The notes: generated from the letters alone by a model not told the origin. A DNA stretch of 36,157 nucleotides from Thermoactinospora rubra (GCF_002093975.1 NZ_MSZZ01000075.1:1-36157), one strand, 5' to 3'; numbered from the stretch's first letter, positions 1-7,850 are shown. Numbers and translations: made by a program.

Positions 1-63
1 CGCCCGCCCGGGGCGGCGTAGTCGATGGTAACGCCCCGATATCAGCCATCCTGCCGGGTGTTT

Positions 64-84
64 CCAACGTTGAAGCAACGTTGG
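64..84. repeat. Perfect inverted repeat upstream of the MscS-like gene
   Basis: CCAACGTT and AACGTTGG form perfect 8-base arms around a GAAGC spacer. The element lies 120 bases upstream of the ATG of the membrane protein gene at 204. It could be a dimeric-repressor operator or a small hairpin. No clear -35/-10 pair is seen around it, and bases 1-203 hold no other recognisable gene. Confidence 0.4.
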
Positions 85-203
85 AGAGGCGCTGCCGTAC
101 CTCTCCGCATCCGAGAGTTGACGCAGGTCCGCGAGGTTGCCCTCCGTGCATGGGCGGGAACAGACCGGGTAGACGGGTGGAAACCCATCATCGAGGGGGA
201 ACC

Positions 204-1061
204 ATGGACATCAATATCGGCCAAGGGCTGACCGACGCCTGGCGGGCGATCGCCACGTTCGTGCCCAGGTTCTTGGCCTTCCTGGTCATCCTGATCATCG
301 GCTGGATTGTCGCCAAGCTGGTCGCCAAGGCGGTCGACAAGATCCTGGAGCGAGTGGGCTTCGACCGCGCGGTGGACCGCAGCGGCATGGGCCGGGTGCT
401 CCAGCGCAGCCGGTACGACGCCAGCGATTTGATCTCCAAGCTCGTCTACTACGCGATCCTGCTGATCACGCTGCAGCTGGCCTTCAGCGTCTTCGGCCCG
501 AACCCCGTCTCGGAGCTGCTGGCGGGCGTGGTCGCGTGGCTGCCCAGGGCTGTGGTGGCCATCGTCATCGTGGTCGTCGCCGGCGCCATCGCCAGCGCGG
601 TGCGCGACCTCATCGGCTCGGCCCTGGCCGGCCTGTCCTACGGCAAGTGGCTGGCGATCGCCGCCTCGGTGTTCATCTGGGCGCTGGGCATCATCGCCGC
701 GCTCAACCAGATCGGCGTGGCCACGACCGTCACCACACCCGTCCTGATCGCCGTGCTGGCCACGGCCGGCGCGATCCTGGCCATCGGCATCGGCGGCGGC
801 ATGGTCCGTCCCATGGAGCAGCGCTGGCAGAGCTGGCTCGGCCGCCTCGAGCAGGAGACGCCGGCGGCCCGGGCGCAGGCCGAGGCCTACCAGCGCGGCC
901 GCCAGGACGCCTCGCAGCAGCTGACCGGCCAGGAGACGCGGGACACGGAGCGCACCACGCCCATGGCCACGGCTCCCCCGCCCACGGGCGGGGCGACCGG
1001 AACCACCGGCACCGCCGGGACCACCGGATCCCCCCGCACTCCGGGCACGCCGGGCGCCTGA
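204..1061 (+). CDS. CmpX/MscS-like conserved TM-helix membrane protein
   Basis: This 285-residue integral membrane protein resembles the 'conserved TM helix' group (CmpX-like) that databases often label mechanosensitive ion channel family. About five hydrophobic segments are visible, near residues 20-42, 76-100, 110-136, 148-172 and 180-205. A Gly-rich turn (AIGIGGG) follows the last one, as in MscS-like pore helices. The C-terminal 80 residues are soluble: a charged Gln/Arg/Glu stretch, then a low-complexity Thr/Gly/Pro tail. The ATG at 204 was chosen because GAGGGGG precedes it at good spacing and the protein then begins with the amphipathic segment usual for the family. The full large-conductance or MscS beta domain is absent, so channel activity is inferred only from family membership. 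The gene is monocistronic and converges on the next gene across a strong hairpin. Confidence 0.8.
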   Translation: MDINIGQGLTDAWRAIATFVPRFLAFLVILIIGWIVAKLVAKAVDKILERVGFDRAVDRSGMGRVLQRSRYDASDLISKLVYYAILLITLQLAFSVFGPNPVSELLAGVVAWLPRAVVAIVIVVVAGAIASAVRDLIGSALAGLSYGKWLAIAASVFIWALGIIAALNQIGVATTVTTPVLIAVLATAGAILAIGIGGGMVRPMEQRWQSWLGRLEQETPAARAQAEAYQRGRQDASQQLTGQETRDTERTTPMATAPPPTGGATGTTGTAGTTGSPRTPGTPGA

Positions 1062-1080
1062 CCGCGCGGCATCGGCACGC

Positions 1081-1111
1081 CGGTGACCGGGACCTCGCGT
1101 CCCGGTCACCG
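1081..1111. terminator. Bidirectional hairpin terminator
   Basis: CGGTGACCGGGAC and GTCCCGGTCACCG make 13 perfectly paired bases around a CTCGC loop. It sits between two convergent genes (stops at 1061 and 1120), so it can serve both. There is no U tract, as is usual for actinomycete terminators. Confidence 0.75.
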
Positions 1112-1119
1112 CTTCACGA

Positions 1120-1431
1120 TCAGGCGGGCAGCTCGTCGGCCAGGAAGCCCATCTCCCTGGCCAGCCAGCAGATGGCCGTCAGCCGTACGGCGGCGCCGTC
1201 GATCTCCCCGGTGAAGGTCCAGCCCCGCTCCCTGAGCACGTCGAGGAAGCCGACCAGGTAGTCGACCAGCGCCTCCCGGTCCAGCGCGACCGCGTCGCGC
1301 ACCTCCGCCGCGTGCTGGTCCACCGCCGCGACCAGCCACGGCTCCTCCGCCATCCTCGCCAGCTGCGGCTCGCCCAGCCGTTCCATCAGCCACCGCAGCG
1401 GCGCAGCCGACCAGCCCTCCTCGAACAACAC
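1120..1431 (-). CDS. Small conserved actinobacterial protein (DUF6401-like)
   Basis: This is a 103-residue acidic, probably all-helical soluble protein with no signal peptide and no catalytic motif that I recognise. Tryptophans and leucines are regularly spaced. Its look and length resemble the DUF6401 group of actinomycete proteins sometimes found near natural-product genes, but that match is from memory and weak. The start used is a GTG at 1431. No good ribosome-binding site precedes it, and an internal ATG 15 codons in (MERLGEP) is an alternative. It lies downstream of the TetR gene on the same strand with about 100 bases between them, and a 16-base palindrome sits just before its start, so it may be a target of that regulator. 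Confidence 0.6.
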   Translation of the reverse strand: MLFEEGWSAAPLRWLMERLGEPQLARMAEEPWLVAAVDQHAAEVRDAVALDREALVDYLVGFLDVLRERGWTFTGEIDGAAVRLTAICWLAREMGFLADELPA

Positions 1432-1442
1432 CAGGACATGCT

Positions 1443-1458
1443 AGGCGGTAAACCGCCT
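1443..1458 (-). promoter_or_regulatory. Palindrome in the probable promoter of the 1120-1431 gene
   Basis: AGGCGGTAAACCGCCT is a perfect 16-base palindrome ending 12 bases before the GTG at 1431. On the minus strand a TGGACA -35-like box (1477-1472) lies 17 bases from GGTTTA inside the palindrome, so a bound repressor would cover the -10 region. The neighbouring TetR protein is the obvious candidate binder; this is inference. Confidence 0.4.
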
Positions 1459-1532
1459 GTTTCGTAAACTTTGTCCATTTTCTGGGACGCTTCTCTTGGC
1501 TGTATCGGGTACGGCGGCGCCGATCGGCGCGG

Positions 1533-2147
1533 TCAGCCGCGCGGCGGGCCGAAGCGGCGGATCATGGTGACGGCGGCCTCGATGACCTCCTCCGCCTCCT
1601 CCTCGGTCTCGCTGATGGCCACCTCGCGCGCCGCCTCGCCGATGACGCTGGTGAGCACCGCGACCGTGAGGCGCTCGCGCGGGGCGCCGCCCACGCCGAG
1701 CAGCACGGCGTTCTGCCGTACCCACTCCCGGCCGCGCGTGCGCCGCATGAGCTCGAACCCGGGCGGCCCGTCGCCGTCCATGAACAGCCTGGCCAGGTCG
1801 CGACGCTCCCACGAGCCCCGCAGGAAGGCGCGGGCCCCGGCGATGAACAGCTCGACCGGGTCCGTCACCCCCGCCTGGCGGGCCCGGGCCACCGCGGCGG
1901 CGGCCGCCTCCTCGTGCGCCGCCTGGTGCTCCTCCCACAGCGCCAGGAACAGCTCCGCCTTGCCGCCGAAGTGGTGGTAGAGGCTGCCCACGCTGGAGCC
2001 GGCGCGCCTGACGAACTCGGCGACGCTGGCTTCGGCGAAGCCGTGCTCGGCGAACACCTCGCGCGCGGCCTGGAGGATGCTCCTGCGGGTCTTCGCCGTG
2101 CGGCTCCACTCCCACGACGCGCTCCGCCCGGAGCCCCTGCGTGCCAT
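1533..2147 (-). CDS. TetR/AcrR-family transcriptional regulator
   Basis: This 204-residue one-component repressor of the TetR family has its N-terminal helix-turn-helix near residues 15-62: an AKTRRSILQAAREVFAEHGF helix, then a recognition part ending in SSVGSLYHHFGGKAEL, which is the family signature. The remaining 140 residues are a Glu/Ala-rich helical ligand-binding and dimer domain of unknown ligand. The start at ATG 2147 (MARRGSG) is preferred over the longer reading frame to 2240 because the upstream extension is not conserved-looking and TetR proteins normally begin 10-20 residues before the first helix. It is transcribed away from the sulfotransferase gene and toward the 103-residue gene; either could be its target. 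Confidence 0.88.
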   Translation of the reverse strand: MARRGSGRSASWEWSRTAKTRRSILQAAREVFAEHGFAEASVAEFVRRAGSSVGSLYHHFGGKAELFLALWEEHQAAHEEAAAAAVARARQAGVTDPVELFIAGARAFLRGSWERRDLARLFMDGDGPPGFELMRRTRGREWVRQNAVLLGVGGAPRERLTVAVLTSVIGEAAREVAISETEEEAEEVIEAAVTMIRRFGPPRG

Positions 2148-2218
2148 GCGGCCATGATAGAAGGGCCGGCCATGACAGTTGCGGGCCGTTGTGCGCTCCT
2201 GAACGGGGACGGCCGGGT

Positions 2219-2365
2219 TCAGCCGCTCCGCGCGAACCACCGCCGGGACGCCGGCCGTACCGGATCGGGCGGCCCGTCCGGCGCCGCGTCGTCGTCGGGC
2301 AGGTCGTACCAGTGGACGTCACCGAGAAAGCGTTCCCTTTCCGCGACTTCGCCGAGGAGTTCCAT
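2219..2365 (-). CDS. Possible 48-residue acidic small protein
   Basis: This short reading frame lies in the gap between the TetR and sulfotransferase genes. It opens with ATG at 2365 behind GGGAGATTGGGAAC, a plausible ribosome-binding site. The peptide has a charged amphipathic N-terminus (MELLGEVAERERFLGDVHW), an acidic DLPDDD turn and a Pro/Arg-rich end. I recognise no family. In its favour are the ribosome-binding site, the clean start and balanced composition; against it are its short length and the random long frames typical of such GC-rich DNA. If real, it is divergent from the sulfotransferase gene. Confidence 0.35.
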   Translation of the reverse strand: MELLGEVAERERFLGDVHWYDLPDDDAAPDGPPDPVRPASRRWFARSG

Positions 2366-2422
2366 GTTCCCAATCTCCCACACATTTGGTAGGAAAAAAA
2401 GGAATCGCGGGAAGGAGCGACC

Positions 2423-3373
2423 ATGCCCCTGCCGGACTTCCTCGTCATCGGCGCCCCCAAGGCGGGGACCACCGCCCTGCACGCCGCCCTCCAACACCAC
2501 CCGGACCTGTACATGTCCCCGGTCAAGGAGCCCAAGCACTTCCTCACCGACGGCTCACCGCCCACACGAGGCGGTCCCGGCGACGCCGAGACCTACCGCG
2601 AGCACGTCTGGCGGCGCCCGGACTACGAGGCCCTCTTCGCCGCCGCGCCACCCGGGACGCTGAAGGGCGAGTCCACCCCCTTCTACCTGTATGATCGGGC
2701 CGCCCAGCAGCGCATCCGCGAGGCCGTCCCCCACGCCAGGCTCATCGCGATCCTGCGCGACCCGGTGGAGCGTGCCCACTCCAACTGGGCCCACCTGTGG
2801 TCGGCCGGGCTCGAGCCGTTCGGCGACGTGGTGCGCGCCTGCGCCGAGGAGGAGCGGCGGATCACGGCGGGCTGGGCCCACTTCTGGCACTACGTGGGCC
2901 TGGGCAGGTACGGCGAGCAGCTGGCGCACCTGTACACGCTCTTCCCGCGCGAGCAGGTGCTGATCTTCCGCTACCGCGACCTGGTGGACCGGCCCGCCGA
3001 CACGCTGGACCGGATCTGCGCCTTCCTGGGCGTGCGGACGGGGCTGATCAGCGAGGTGCCCCGGGAGAACGTGACCGCCCATCCCGAGGCGGGAGTGGGC
3101 CACGCCCTGCTGGCCGCGTTACGGCGGCGGCTCCCCGGCCCGCTGGCCGGCCGCCTGGAGGACCGGCTGCAGCGGCGCGGCCGGGCCCGCCACCCGCTCA
3201 CCTGGGAGCAGCGGCGGCAGTTGCTCGGTTACTTCGCCGCGGACATCGTGTTGCTGCAGGAAGTCACCGGCGAGGACTTCGGCGACTGGCTGCGGCCCCG
3301 GGAGCGCTCGGGCGGCCTGGTCGGCAGCCGGCCACCCGGGCAGCGGCAGGCCAGGAACGGCCGCCCGGCCTGA
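2423..3373 (+). CDS. PAPS-dependent sulfotransferase
   Basis: This 316-residue soluble protein of the sulfotransferase family would transfer sulfate from 3'-phosphoadenosine-5'-phosphosulfate to a hydroxyl or amine of an unknown acceptor. The 5'-phosphosulfate loop is IGAPKAGTTAL at residues 9-19. The 3'-phosphate motif is ILRDPVERAHSNW near residues 110-122, with the expected Arg and Ser. The order and length match the heparan/glycan-type sulfotransferase fold found in bacteria. GGGAAGGAGCGACC before the ATG is a good ribosome-binding site. Its stop codon lies inside the first unit of a 14-base tandem repeat. No glycan or natural-product cluster is adjacent, so the acceptor cannot be guessed. 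Confidence 0.88.
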   Translation: MPLPDFLVIGAPKAGTTALHAALQHHPDLYMSPVKEPKHFLTDGSPPTRGGPGDAETYREHVWRRPDYEALFAAAPPGTLKGESTPFYLYDRAAQQRIREAVPHARLIAILRDPVERAHSNWAHLWSAGLEPFGDVVRACAEEERRITAGWAHFWHYVGLGRYGEQLAHLYTLFPREQVLIFRYRDLVDRPADTLDRICAFLGVRTGLISEVPRENVTAHPEAGVGHALLAALRRRLPGPLAGRLEDRLQRRGRARHPLTWEQRRQLLGYFAADIVLLQEVTGEDFGDWLRPRERSGGLVGSRPPGQRQARNGRPA

Positions 3374-3424
3374 TCCGCCCAGCCTGATCCGCCCAGCCTG
3401 ATCCGCCCAGCCTGATCCGCCCGG
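3369..3424. repeat. 14-base minisatellite, four copies
   Basis: CCTGATCCGCCCAG is repeated head to tail four times (last copy ...CCCGG). The array begins in the last codons of the sulfotransferase gene and supplies its TGA stop. A second, unrelated tandem array begins 35 bases further on. The unit is not a multiple of three, so copy-number change would not extend the protein beyond the first stop. Confidence 0.9.
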
Positions 3425-3455
3425 CCCGGGACGCGCGTCCGGCCCGCCCTCCGGG

Positions 3456-4427
3456 TCAGCGCAGCTCGGTGCGCAGTTCCGTGCGCAGTTCCGTGCGCAG
3501 TTCCGTGCGCAGCTCGTGGGCCCCGTCGGGTCGCGTGTACTCGTAGTACAGCCGCACGCCGCCGCCGGGCAGGTCCACGATGTCCAGGTAGCGCAGGCCG
3601 TGGCCCGCGTGCGGCGAGGCGGCGGCGGGAACCGTGCCGAGCGGGGTCAGGGCCGCGGGATCGTCGCCCTCGGCGATCCCGGTGCGCTCCTCGTAGTTCT
3701 CCGCCGCGCTGGCCCGCCCGTCGTAGAAGGCCAGCACGTGGTCCCCGGCGAAGCGGACCGCGCTGACCCGCACGCCGCGCGAGTCCCAGCGGCCCGGCCT
3801 GCCGCTCAGCGCGGTGCCGTGCCAGGTCCAGGCCAGCCCGTCGGCGCTGGTGGCGTAGTCGGTGACCATCTGGTCGGCCTCGTCCGGATCCGCCAGCGGG
3901 TGGCAGGAGGCCCACAGGTGCCACACGCCGCCCCACCGCCTGATGACTGGGTCCTTCACGCCGGTCTTCGGGTCACCGGGCAGGACGGTGACGCGCGTGG
4001 CCGGGTCGAAGGCGGCGGGGTGGCCGGCCTCCATCACCTCCACTCGCCAGTGCTTGGTGCCGGGCGTGGCGCAGCTCAGGTAGAGCCGCCAGCGGCCCTC
4101 GGGCATGCGCACCAGCGCCGGCCGTTCCAGGGACTCGGCTGCCATCTGCTCGCGCCCGATGACGGCCAGGGTCTCGAAGCTCTCGCCGTCGGCCGAGCGG
4201 GCCACGACGACCGCGTGCCCCCGGCCCTCGCCGACCGGCCGCCGCAGCCGGTAGGCCAGGTAGATCACCCCGTCCCCGTCCGCGACGGCGCTGGGCGCGC
4301 CCGCCCAGTGCCCTTCGCCGGGCAGCGGTGGCGCCACCGCCACCACCGAGCGTTCCGGAGCGGGCAGCAACGCCCCGATATTGATCGACATGGCAACGAC
4401 GGTACGGCCCGGGCCCGGGATCCGCAT
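3456..4427 (-). CDS. Beta-propeller glycoside-hydrolase-like protein (GH43/GH130/sialidase-type fold)
   Basis: This is a 323-residue protein of repeated beta blades. Motifs such as YLAYRLRRP, ERPALVRMPEGRWRLYLSC and GVKDPVIRRWGGVWHLWASC recur about every 50-60 residues, as in five-bladed propellers of the GH43/GH130/GH32 type. The Glu and Asp in SLERPAL and VKDPV sit where such families keep catalytic or binding acids, but the substrate cannot be named. No signal peptide is seen, so it is probably cytoplasmic. ATG 4427 follows GGGAGGGTGAAGAGTC; an alternative ATG at 4391 lacks a ribosome-binding site. The C-terminus is odd: the last about 19 residues are ELRT units produced by a 12-base in-frame tandem repeat. 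Convergent with the sulfotransferase. Confidence 0.72.
   Translation of the reverse strand: MRIPGPGRTVVAMSINIGALLPAPERSVVAVAPPLPGEGHWAGAPSAVADGDGVIYLAYRLRRPVGEGRGHAVVVARSADGESFETLAVIGREQMAAESLERPALVRMPEGRWRLYLSCATPGTKHWRVEVMEAGHPAAFDPATRVTVLPGDPKTGVKDPVIRRWGGVWHLWASCHPLADPDEADQMVTDYATSADGLAWTWHGTALSGRPGRWDSRGVRVSAVRFAGDHVLAFYDGRASAAENYEERTGIAEGDDPAALTPLGTVPAAASPHAGHGLRYLDIVDLPGGGVRLYYEYTRPDGAHELRTELRTELRTELRTELR
3459..3515 (-). repeat. 12-base in-frame tandem repeat encoding an (ELRT)n tail
   Basis: About 4.7 copies of GCGCAGTTCCGT (plus-strand reading) lie in the last codons of the beta-propeller gene. Because the unit is 12 bases, it is read on the minus strand as a repeated Glu-Leu-Arg-Thr. 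Inner copies are identical and outer ones carry TTCC to CTCG changes, the pattern expected of recent slippage expansion. Confidence 0.9.
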
Positions 4428-4564
4428 GACTCTTCACCCTCCCTTGAGAAATTCATGCATTCCCTGTTGACTTTATAGGTAACTTGGCCGGTGGGCGCAT
4501 CCCCCATTGACCTCCCTCCGGCCCGCTCTGGAGGATCGGAGGAGGGCGAGGTCGAGGGGGCGCC

Positions 4565-5941
4565 ATGGACATCAGCTCGCCGGTGCAGCCGATCGTGGAC
4601 GAGGGGCTGGGGAACTCCTCCTACCTGGTGGATCTCGGCGACGGCCGCGCGCTGGCCGTGGACGCCTCCCGGGACCTGCGCGAGCTGCGGCGGCAGGCCG
4701 AGCGGCGCCGGCTCACCGTGGCGTTCGCCGCCGACACCCACCTGCACGCCGACTTCCTGTCCGGAGCCCGCCAGCTGGCCGCCGACGACGGCGCCCGCAT
4801 CCTGGCCTCGGCCGCCGGGCGGCGCGAGTTCGACCACGTCCGCCTGGACGACGGCGACGAGGTCGACCTGGGCGGCCTGACCCTGCGCGTCCTGGCGACG
4901 CCCGGGCACACCGGCGAGCACCTGGCGTACGTGCTGCTGGACGGCAATGCGCCGCTCGGGGTGTTCTCCGGCGGGTCGCTGATCGTGGGCTCGGCCGCCC
5001 GCACCGACCTGGCCGGACCGGATCGCACCGAGGAGCTGGCCCGCGCCCAGTACCGTTCCCTGCGCCGCCTGGCGACGCTGCCCGACCAGGCCGCGCTGTG
5101 GCCCACGCACGGCGCGGGCTCGTTCTGCTCGGCTCCGGCCGGCGCGCGGCGCACCTCCACCGTCGGCGCGGAGAAGGCGACCAATCCCTTGCTCCAGGCG
5201 GCCGACGAGGACGCCTTCGTCTCGCGGCTGCTCGACGGCCTGGGCAGCTTCCCGCCGTACTTCCTGCGCCTGGCCGAGGCCAACCGCCGCGGCCCCGCCC
5301 CGCTCGGCCGGCTGTCCCTGGCGCCGCTCGACGCCGCCGCCGTCCGCGGCCTGCTCGCCGGCGGCGCTGTCGTGGTGGACGTACGGCCGGCCGTGTCCTT
5401 CGCCGCCGCGCACATCCCCGGCGCGATCTCGATCCCGCTGCGCCCGCAGTTCGCCTCCTGGCTGGGCTGGCTGCTCGATCCGGCCACGCCGTACGTCATC
5501 GTGCGCGAGCCCGGCCAGGACGAGCAGGAGATCTGCCGGCAGGCCGCCAAGATCGGGTTCGAGGCGTGGGCCGGGGAGCTGGCCGGCGGCATGGCCGGCT
5601 GGGACGGGCCGGTCTCCTCCATCGACGTGGTGACCCCCGCCCAGGTCGGTGCCGGCCGCACGCGCGTGCTCGACGTGCGGCAGGACAGCGAGTACGTGGC
5701 CGGTCACGTCCCCGGCGCGCTCCACGTCGAGCTGGGACGCCTGCCCGGCCAGGCGGACCGGCTGCCCGACGAGCCCACGGTGGTGATGTGCGGGCACGGC
5801 GAGCGCGCCATGACGGCCGCCAGCCTGCTGGAGCGCACCGGCCACAGGCAGCTGCGGGTCATGCGCGGCGGGCCCGACGACTGGCGCGAGCGCACCGGCG
5901 GGACCCTGCAGGAGGGCATGGCGGGAACCGTGCCCGGCTGA
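4565..5941 (+). CDS. Metallo-beta-lactamase fold / double rhodanese fusion (persulfide dioxygenase-like)
   Basis: This 458-residue protein has an N-terminal metallo-beta-lactamase fold (about 1-245) and two rhodanese domains (about 250-345 and 352-458). The fold resembles persulfide dioxygenases of the ETHE1 type, which oxidise glutathione or other persulfides to sulfite. Metal ligands visible are H59 and H61 (THLHAD), H115 (GHTGEH) and the His of PTHGAG. The His after HAD is Phe64, and the family's TGDxL aspartate is Gly (SGGSL). The first rhodanese domain has no catalytic Cys. The second has an active loop CGHGER and the DVR start, so only it should carry sulfur. The start follows GAGGTCGAGGGGGCGCC. 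Sulfur-handling or detoxification in the cytoplasm is inferred. Single gene. Confidence 0.85.
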   Translation: MDISSPVQPIVDEGLGNSSYLVDLGDGRALAVDASRDLRELRRQAERRRLTVAFAADTHLHADFLSGARQLAADDGARILASAAGRREFDHVRLDDGDEVDLGGLTLRVLATPGHTGEHLAYVLLDGNAPLGVFSGGSLIVGSAARTDLAGPDRTEELARAQYRSLRRLATLPDQAALWPTHGAGSFCSAPAGARRTSTVGAEKATNPLLQAADEDAFVSRLLDGLGSFPPYFLRLAEANRRGPAPLGRLSLAPLDAAAVRGLLAGGAVVVDVRPAVSFAAAHIPGAISIPLRPQFASWLGWLLDPATPYVIVREPGQDEQEICRQAAKIGFEAWAGELAGGMAGWDGPVSSIDVVTPAQVGAGRTRVLDVRQDSEYVAGHVPGALHVELGRLPGQADRLPDEPTVVMCGHGERAMTAASLLERTGHRQLRVMRGGPDDWRERTGGTLQEGMAGTVPG

Positions 5942-5964
5942 CGGAGCCAACAGGGCCAACGGGG

Positions 5965-6426
5965 CTAACGGGTCTCCAGCGGCACGCTGATGGTGACGGT
6001 CGTGCCGTACGCCCCCGACTGGACGTGCAGCTGGTCGGTGATCCGCCGCACCACCCACAGCCCGGCGCCCCCGTTGGCGCCCGGCAGCGGCGGCGCCGAG
6101 TACTCCGGCAGCCTGCCGTCCCAGCCCGGGCCCTGGTCGCTGACCTGGCAGTGGATCGCCCCCGCGTGCCGCCACAGCCGCAGCCGCCCATGGCCGCCCC
6201 CGTGCAGGATCGCGTTGGTCGCCAGCTCGTGCACCGCGAGCACCAGCTCCGACAGCCGCGGCTCGGTCAGGCCGAGCTCGCCGGCGTGGGCCAGCACCGC
6301 GGAGCGCAGCCGCGCCAGGCCCCGCTCGGTGAACTCCTGCTCCAGCGCCGGCTGCCCGTCCGCCAGGCGGCCGTGGAGCGGCTGGAGGTGGAGGTGGTCG
6401 CGATCTGCTTCAGTCATCGGCGTCAT
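5965..6426 (-). CDS. RsbW-type ATP-binding anti-sigma factor / serine kinase
   Basis: This is a 153-residue protein with one GHKL/HATPase domain of the RsbW/SpoIIAB kind. The N box is ELVLAVHELATNAILHGGG (residues about 58-76, with the Glu and Asn that bind Mg and phosphate), followed by the G1 box DQGPGW and the G2 region GGAGLWVVRR. Such proteins bind a sigma factor or phosphorylate a STAS partner. Actinomycetes carry many, usually unlinked to a sigma gene, as here. Two ATGs three codons apart (6426 and 6417) are possible starts, neither with a strong ribosome-binding site; the longer is given. It is convergent with the MBL-rhodanese gene and divergent from the HTH-PPOX gene. It could signal with the STAS proteins at 13-15 kb, but that link is speculative. 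Confidence 0.82.
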   Translation of the reverse strand: MTPMTEADRDHLHLQPLHGRLADGQPALEQEFTERGLARLRSAVLAHAGELGLTEPRLSELVLAVHELATNAILHGGGHGRLRLWRHAGAIHCQVSDQGPGWDGRLPEYSAPPLPGANGGAGLWVVRRITDQLHVQSGAYGTTVTISVPLETR

Positions 6427-6624
6427 GGGTCGAGTGGGTCTCCGGTACCTGTCACCTGTGATTCGCCCTCCCCCGCCGGCCTCCCCCGCAGTGGATCCGC
6501 CGTCTCGGCCGTGGTCCGCCACATCGTCACACCCGCGACTGCCCACCAGGACGGGAATCACACGCCGTGTCCTCACCCGGCGAGCGGGAAGAAGGGTGGG
6601 ACAGGCACCAAGGGGGGACCGACG

Positions 6625-7281
6625 ATGAACGCCAACAGCGACCTGGGCCGCCGCCTGGTCGCGCAACGGGAGCGCCTCGGGCTGACGCCGGAGCAGGTGG
6701 CCGAGCGCGCCGACATGGATCCCGGATACCTGCGCTTCCTGGAGGAGCATCCGGCCCTGCCGCCGACCGAGACGCTGGACCGCCTGGCCAAGGCCCTGGA
6801 GACGACGACCGATGACCTGCTGGGCGGCGGTCGCGACCGGCCGCCGGGCCGCGGCGCCGGGATGGCGGCGCCGCACCTGCGCGGGCTGGACCGCGAGGAG
6901 TGCATGCGCCTCATCGCCCCGGGCGGCATCGGCCGGGTGGCCTTCGGCGGGTTCGGCGGCCCCGTGGTGCTGCCGGTCAACTACAAGGTGCACGCGGGCG
7001 GCATCGTCTTCCGTACCCGGCACGGCGGGGCGATGGAGGAGCAGCTGCGCACGGGCGTGGCGGGGGTCGACGTCATCATCGCCTTCCAGGTGGACCGCAT
7101 CGACGAGGTGCGGCGCGAGGGGTGGAGCGTGCTGGTGCAGGGCCCGGCGCATCTCGTGCCCGCGGAGGAGGTCGCCTCGGTCGCCGCGGCGGGCGTGACG
7201 CCCTGGGTCGGCGGCGAGCGCGACCTCTACATCCGCATCAGCCCGGACCGCGTCGTCGGCCGCCGCGTCACCTCCCTGTGA
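6625..7281 (+). CDS. XRE-type helix-turn-helix / PPOX flavin-fold fusion
   Basis: This 218-residue protein joins an N-terminal Cro/CI-type helix-turn-helix to a C-terminal pyridoxamine 5'-phosphate oxidase-like split barrel. The helix-turn-helix is at about residues 8-62: LGRRLVAQRERLGLTPEQVA, then DMDPGYLRFLEEHP. The barrel (about 85-215) starts with LDREECMRLIAPGGIGRVAF and includes the strands VVLPVNYKVHAGGIVFRT. The barrel normally binds FMN, F420 or haem, so the fusion suggests a redox- or cofactor-responsive regulator; this is inference. The fusion architecture is common in actinomycetes. ATG 6625 is preceded by AGGGGGGACCGACG, and the 200 bases upstream hold no other gene. Confidence 0.85.
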   Translation: MNANSDLGRRLVAQRERLGLTPEQVAERADMDPGYLRFLEEHPALPPTETLDRLAKALETTTDDLLGGGRDRPPGRGAGMAAPHLRGLDREECMRLIAPGGIGRVAFGGFGGPVVLPVNYKVHAGGIVFRTRHGGAMEEQLRTGVAGVDVIIAFQVDRIDEVRREGWSVLVQGPAHLVPAEEVASVAAAGVTPWVGGERDLYIRISPDRVVGRRVTSL

Positions 7282-7294
7282 CCGGTGGCGGGCC

Positions 7295-7729
7295 TCAGCT
7301 CACCAGCCCCGTGGCCAGCAGGACGACGCCCACGGACCCGACCAGCGAGGCGATCGCCATCGCGCGGGCCAGGGCGGGCCTGCCGCCGCCGGAGGCCCAG
7401 CCGTGCAGCCCGGCCGCGGCGAGCACGGCGCAGAACAGGGCCAGCTTGGCGGCGAGGATGCGGCCGTAGCCGGGCTGCCCGAGGGAGGCCCACGTGACGT
7501 GGTTGCGGGCGGCCAGCACCAGGCCGGTGGCGACCTGGAGGGGCAGGAAGGCCGCGAGGGTCACGACGCCGAAACGCCGGCCCACGGCACGCAGCAGCAG
7601 GGCGCGCTGCTCGTCGGGCAGCGTCCTGCGGGCCAGCGGCAGCACCACCAGCGAGACCGTCAGCTGGCCGCCGACCCACAGCGCCGCTCCGAGAACGTGC
7701 AGGAAACGCACGACGGTCCACCACGTCAT
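7295..7729 (-). CDS. Four-helix membrane protein, CopD/DUF4149-like
   Basis: This is a 144-residue protein with four predicted membrane helices: about residues 5-27, 50-70, 88-110 and 120-142. The first, WTVVRFLHVLGAALWVGGQ, carries the His and Trp-Val-Gly-Gly pattern seen in CopD-like and related small heme- or copper-linked membrane proteins. Function cannot be specified; the His in helix 1 could bind metal or heme. The ATG at 7729 is supported by AAGGATCGAGCC. It is convergent with the HTH-PPOX gene, only 13 bases apart, with no clear terminator between them. Confidence 0.75.
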   Translation of the reverse strand: MTWWTVVRFLHVLGAALWVGGQLTVSLVVLPLARRTLPDEQRALLLRAVGRRFGVVTLAAFLPLQVATGLVLAARNHVTWASLGQPGYGRILAAKLALFCAVLAAAGLHGWASGGGRPALARAMAIASLVGSVGVVLLATGLVS

Positions 7730-7850
7730 GGGCTCGATCCTTCACCTAGGCAGCCGGTCCCACCCCGAAAAGGCCGAAAGTCGCAATTGGGGAAGTCCGT
7801 TGACCATATTGCCCAGAGCACGCGAGGAGGGACACTGGGAGGGACGCCAC

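Noticed and set aside
42..1109. 355-codon minus-strand frame over the MscS-like gene
   Set aside because: Low-complexity Arg/Gly/Asp shadow, crossing a bidirectional terminator.
3369..3515. CRISPR-like array
   Set aside because: Units are directly adjacent 14- and 12-base tandem repeats without spacers, and no cas genes are present.
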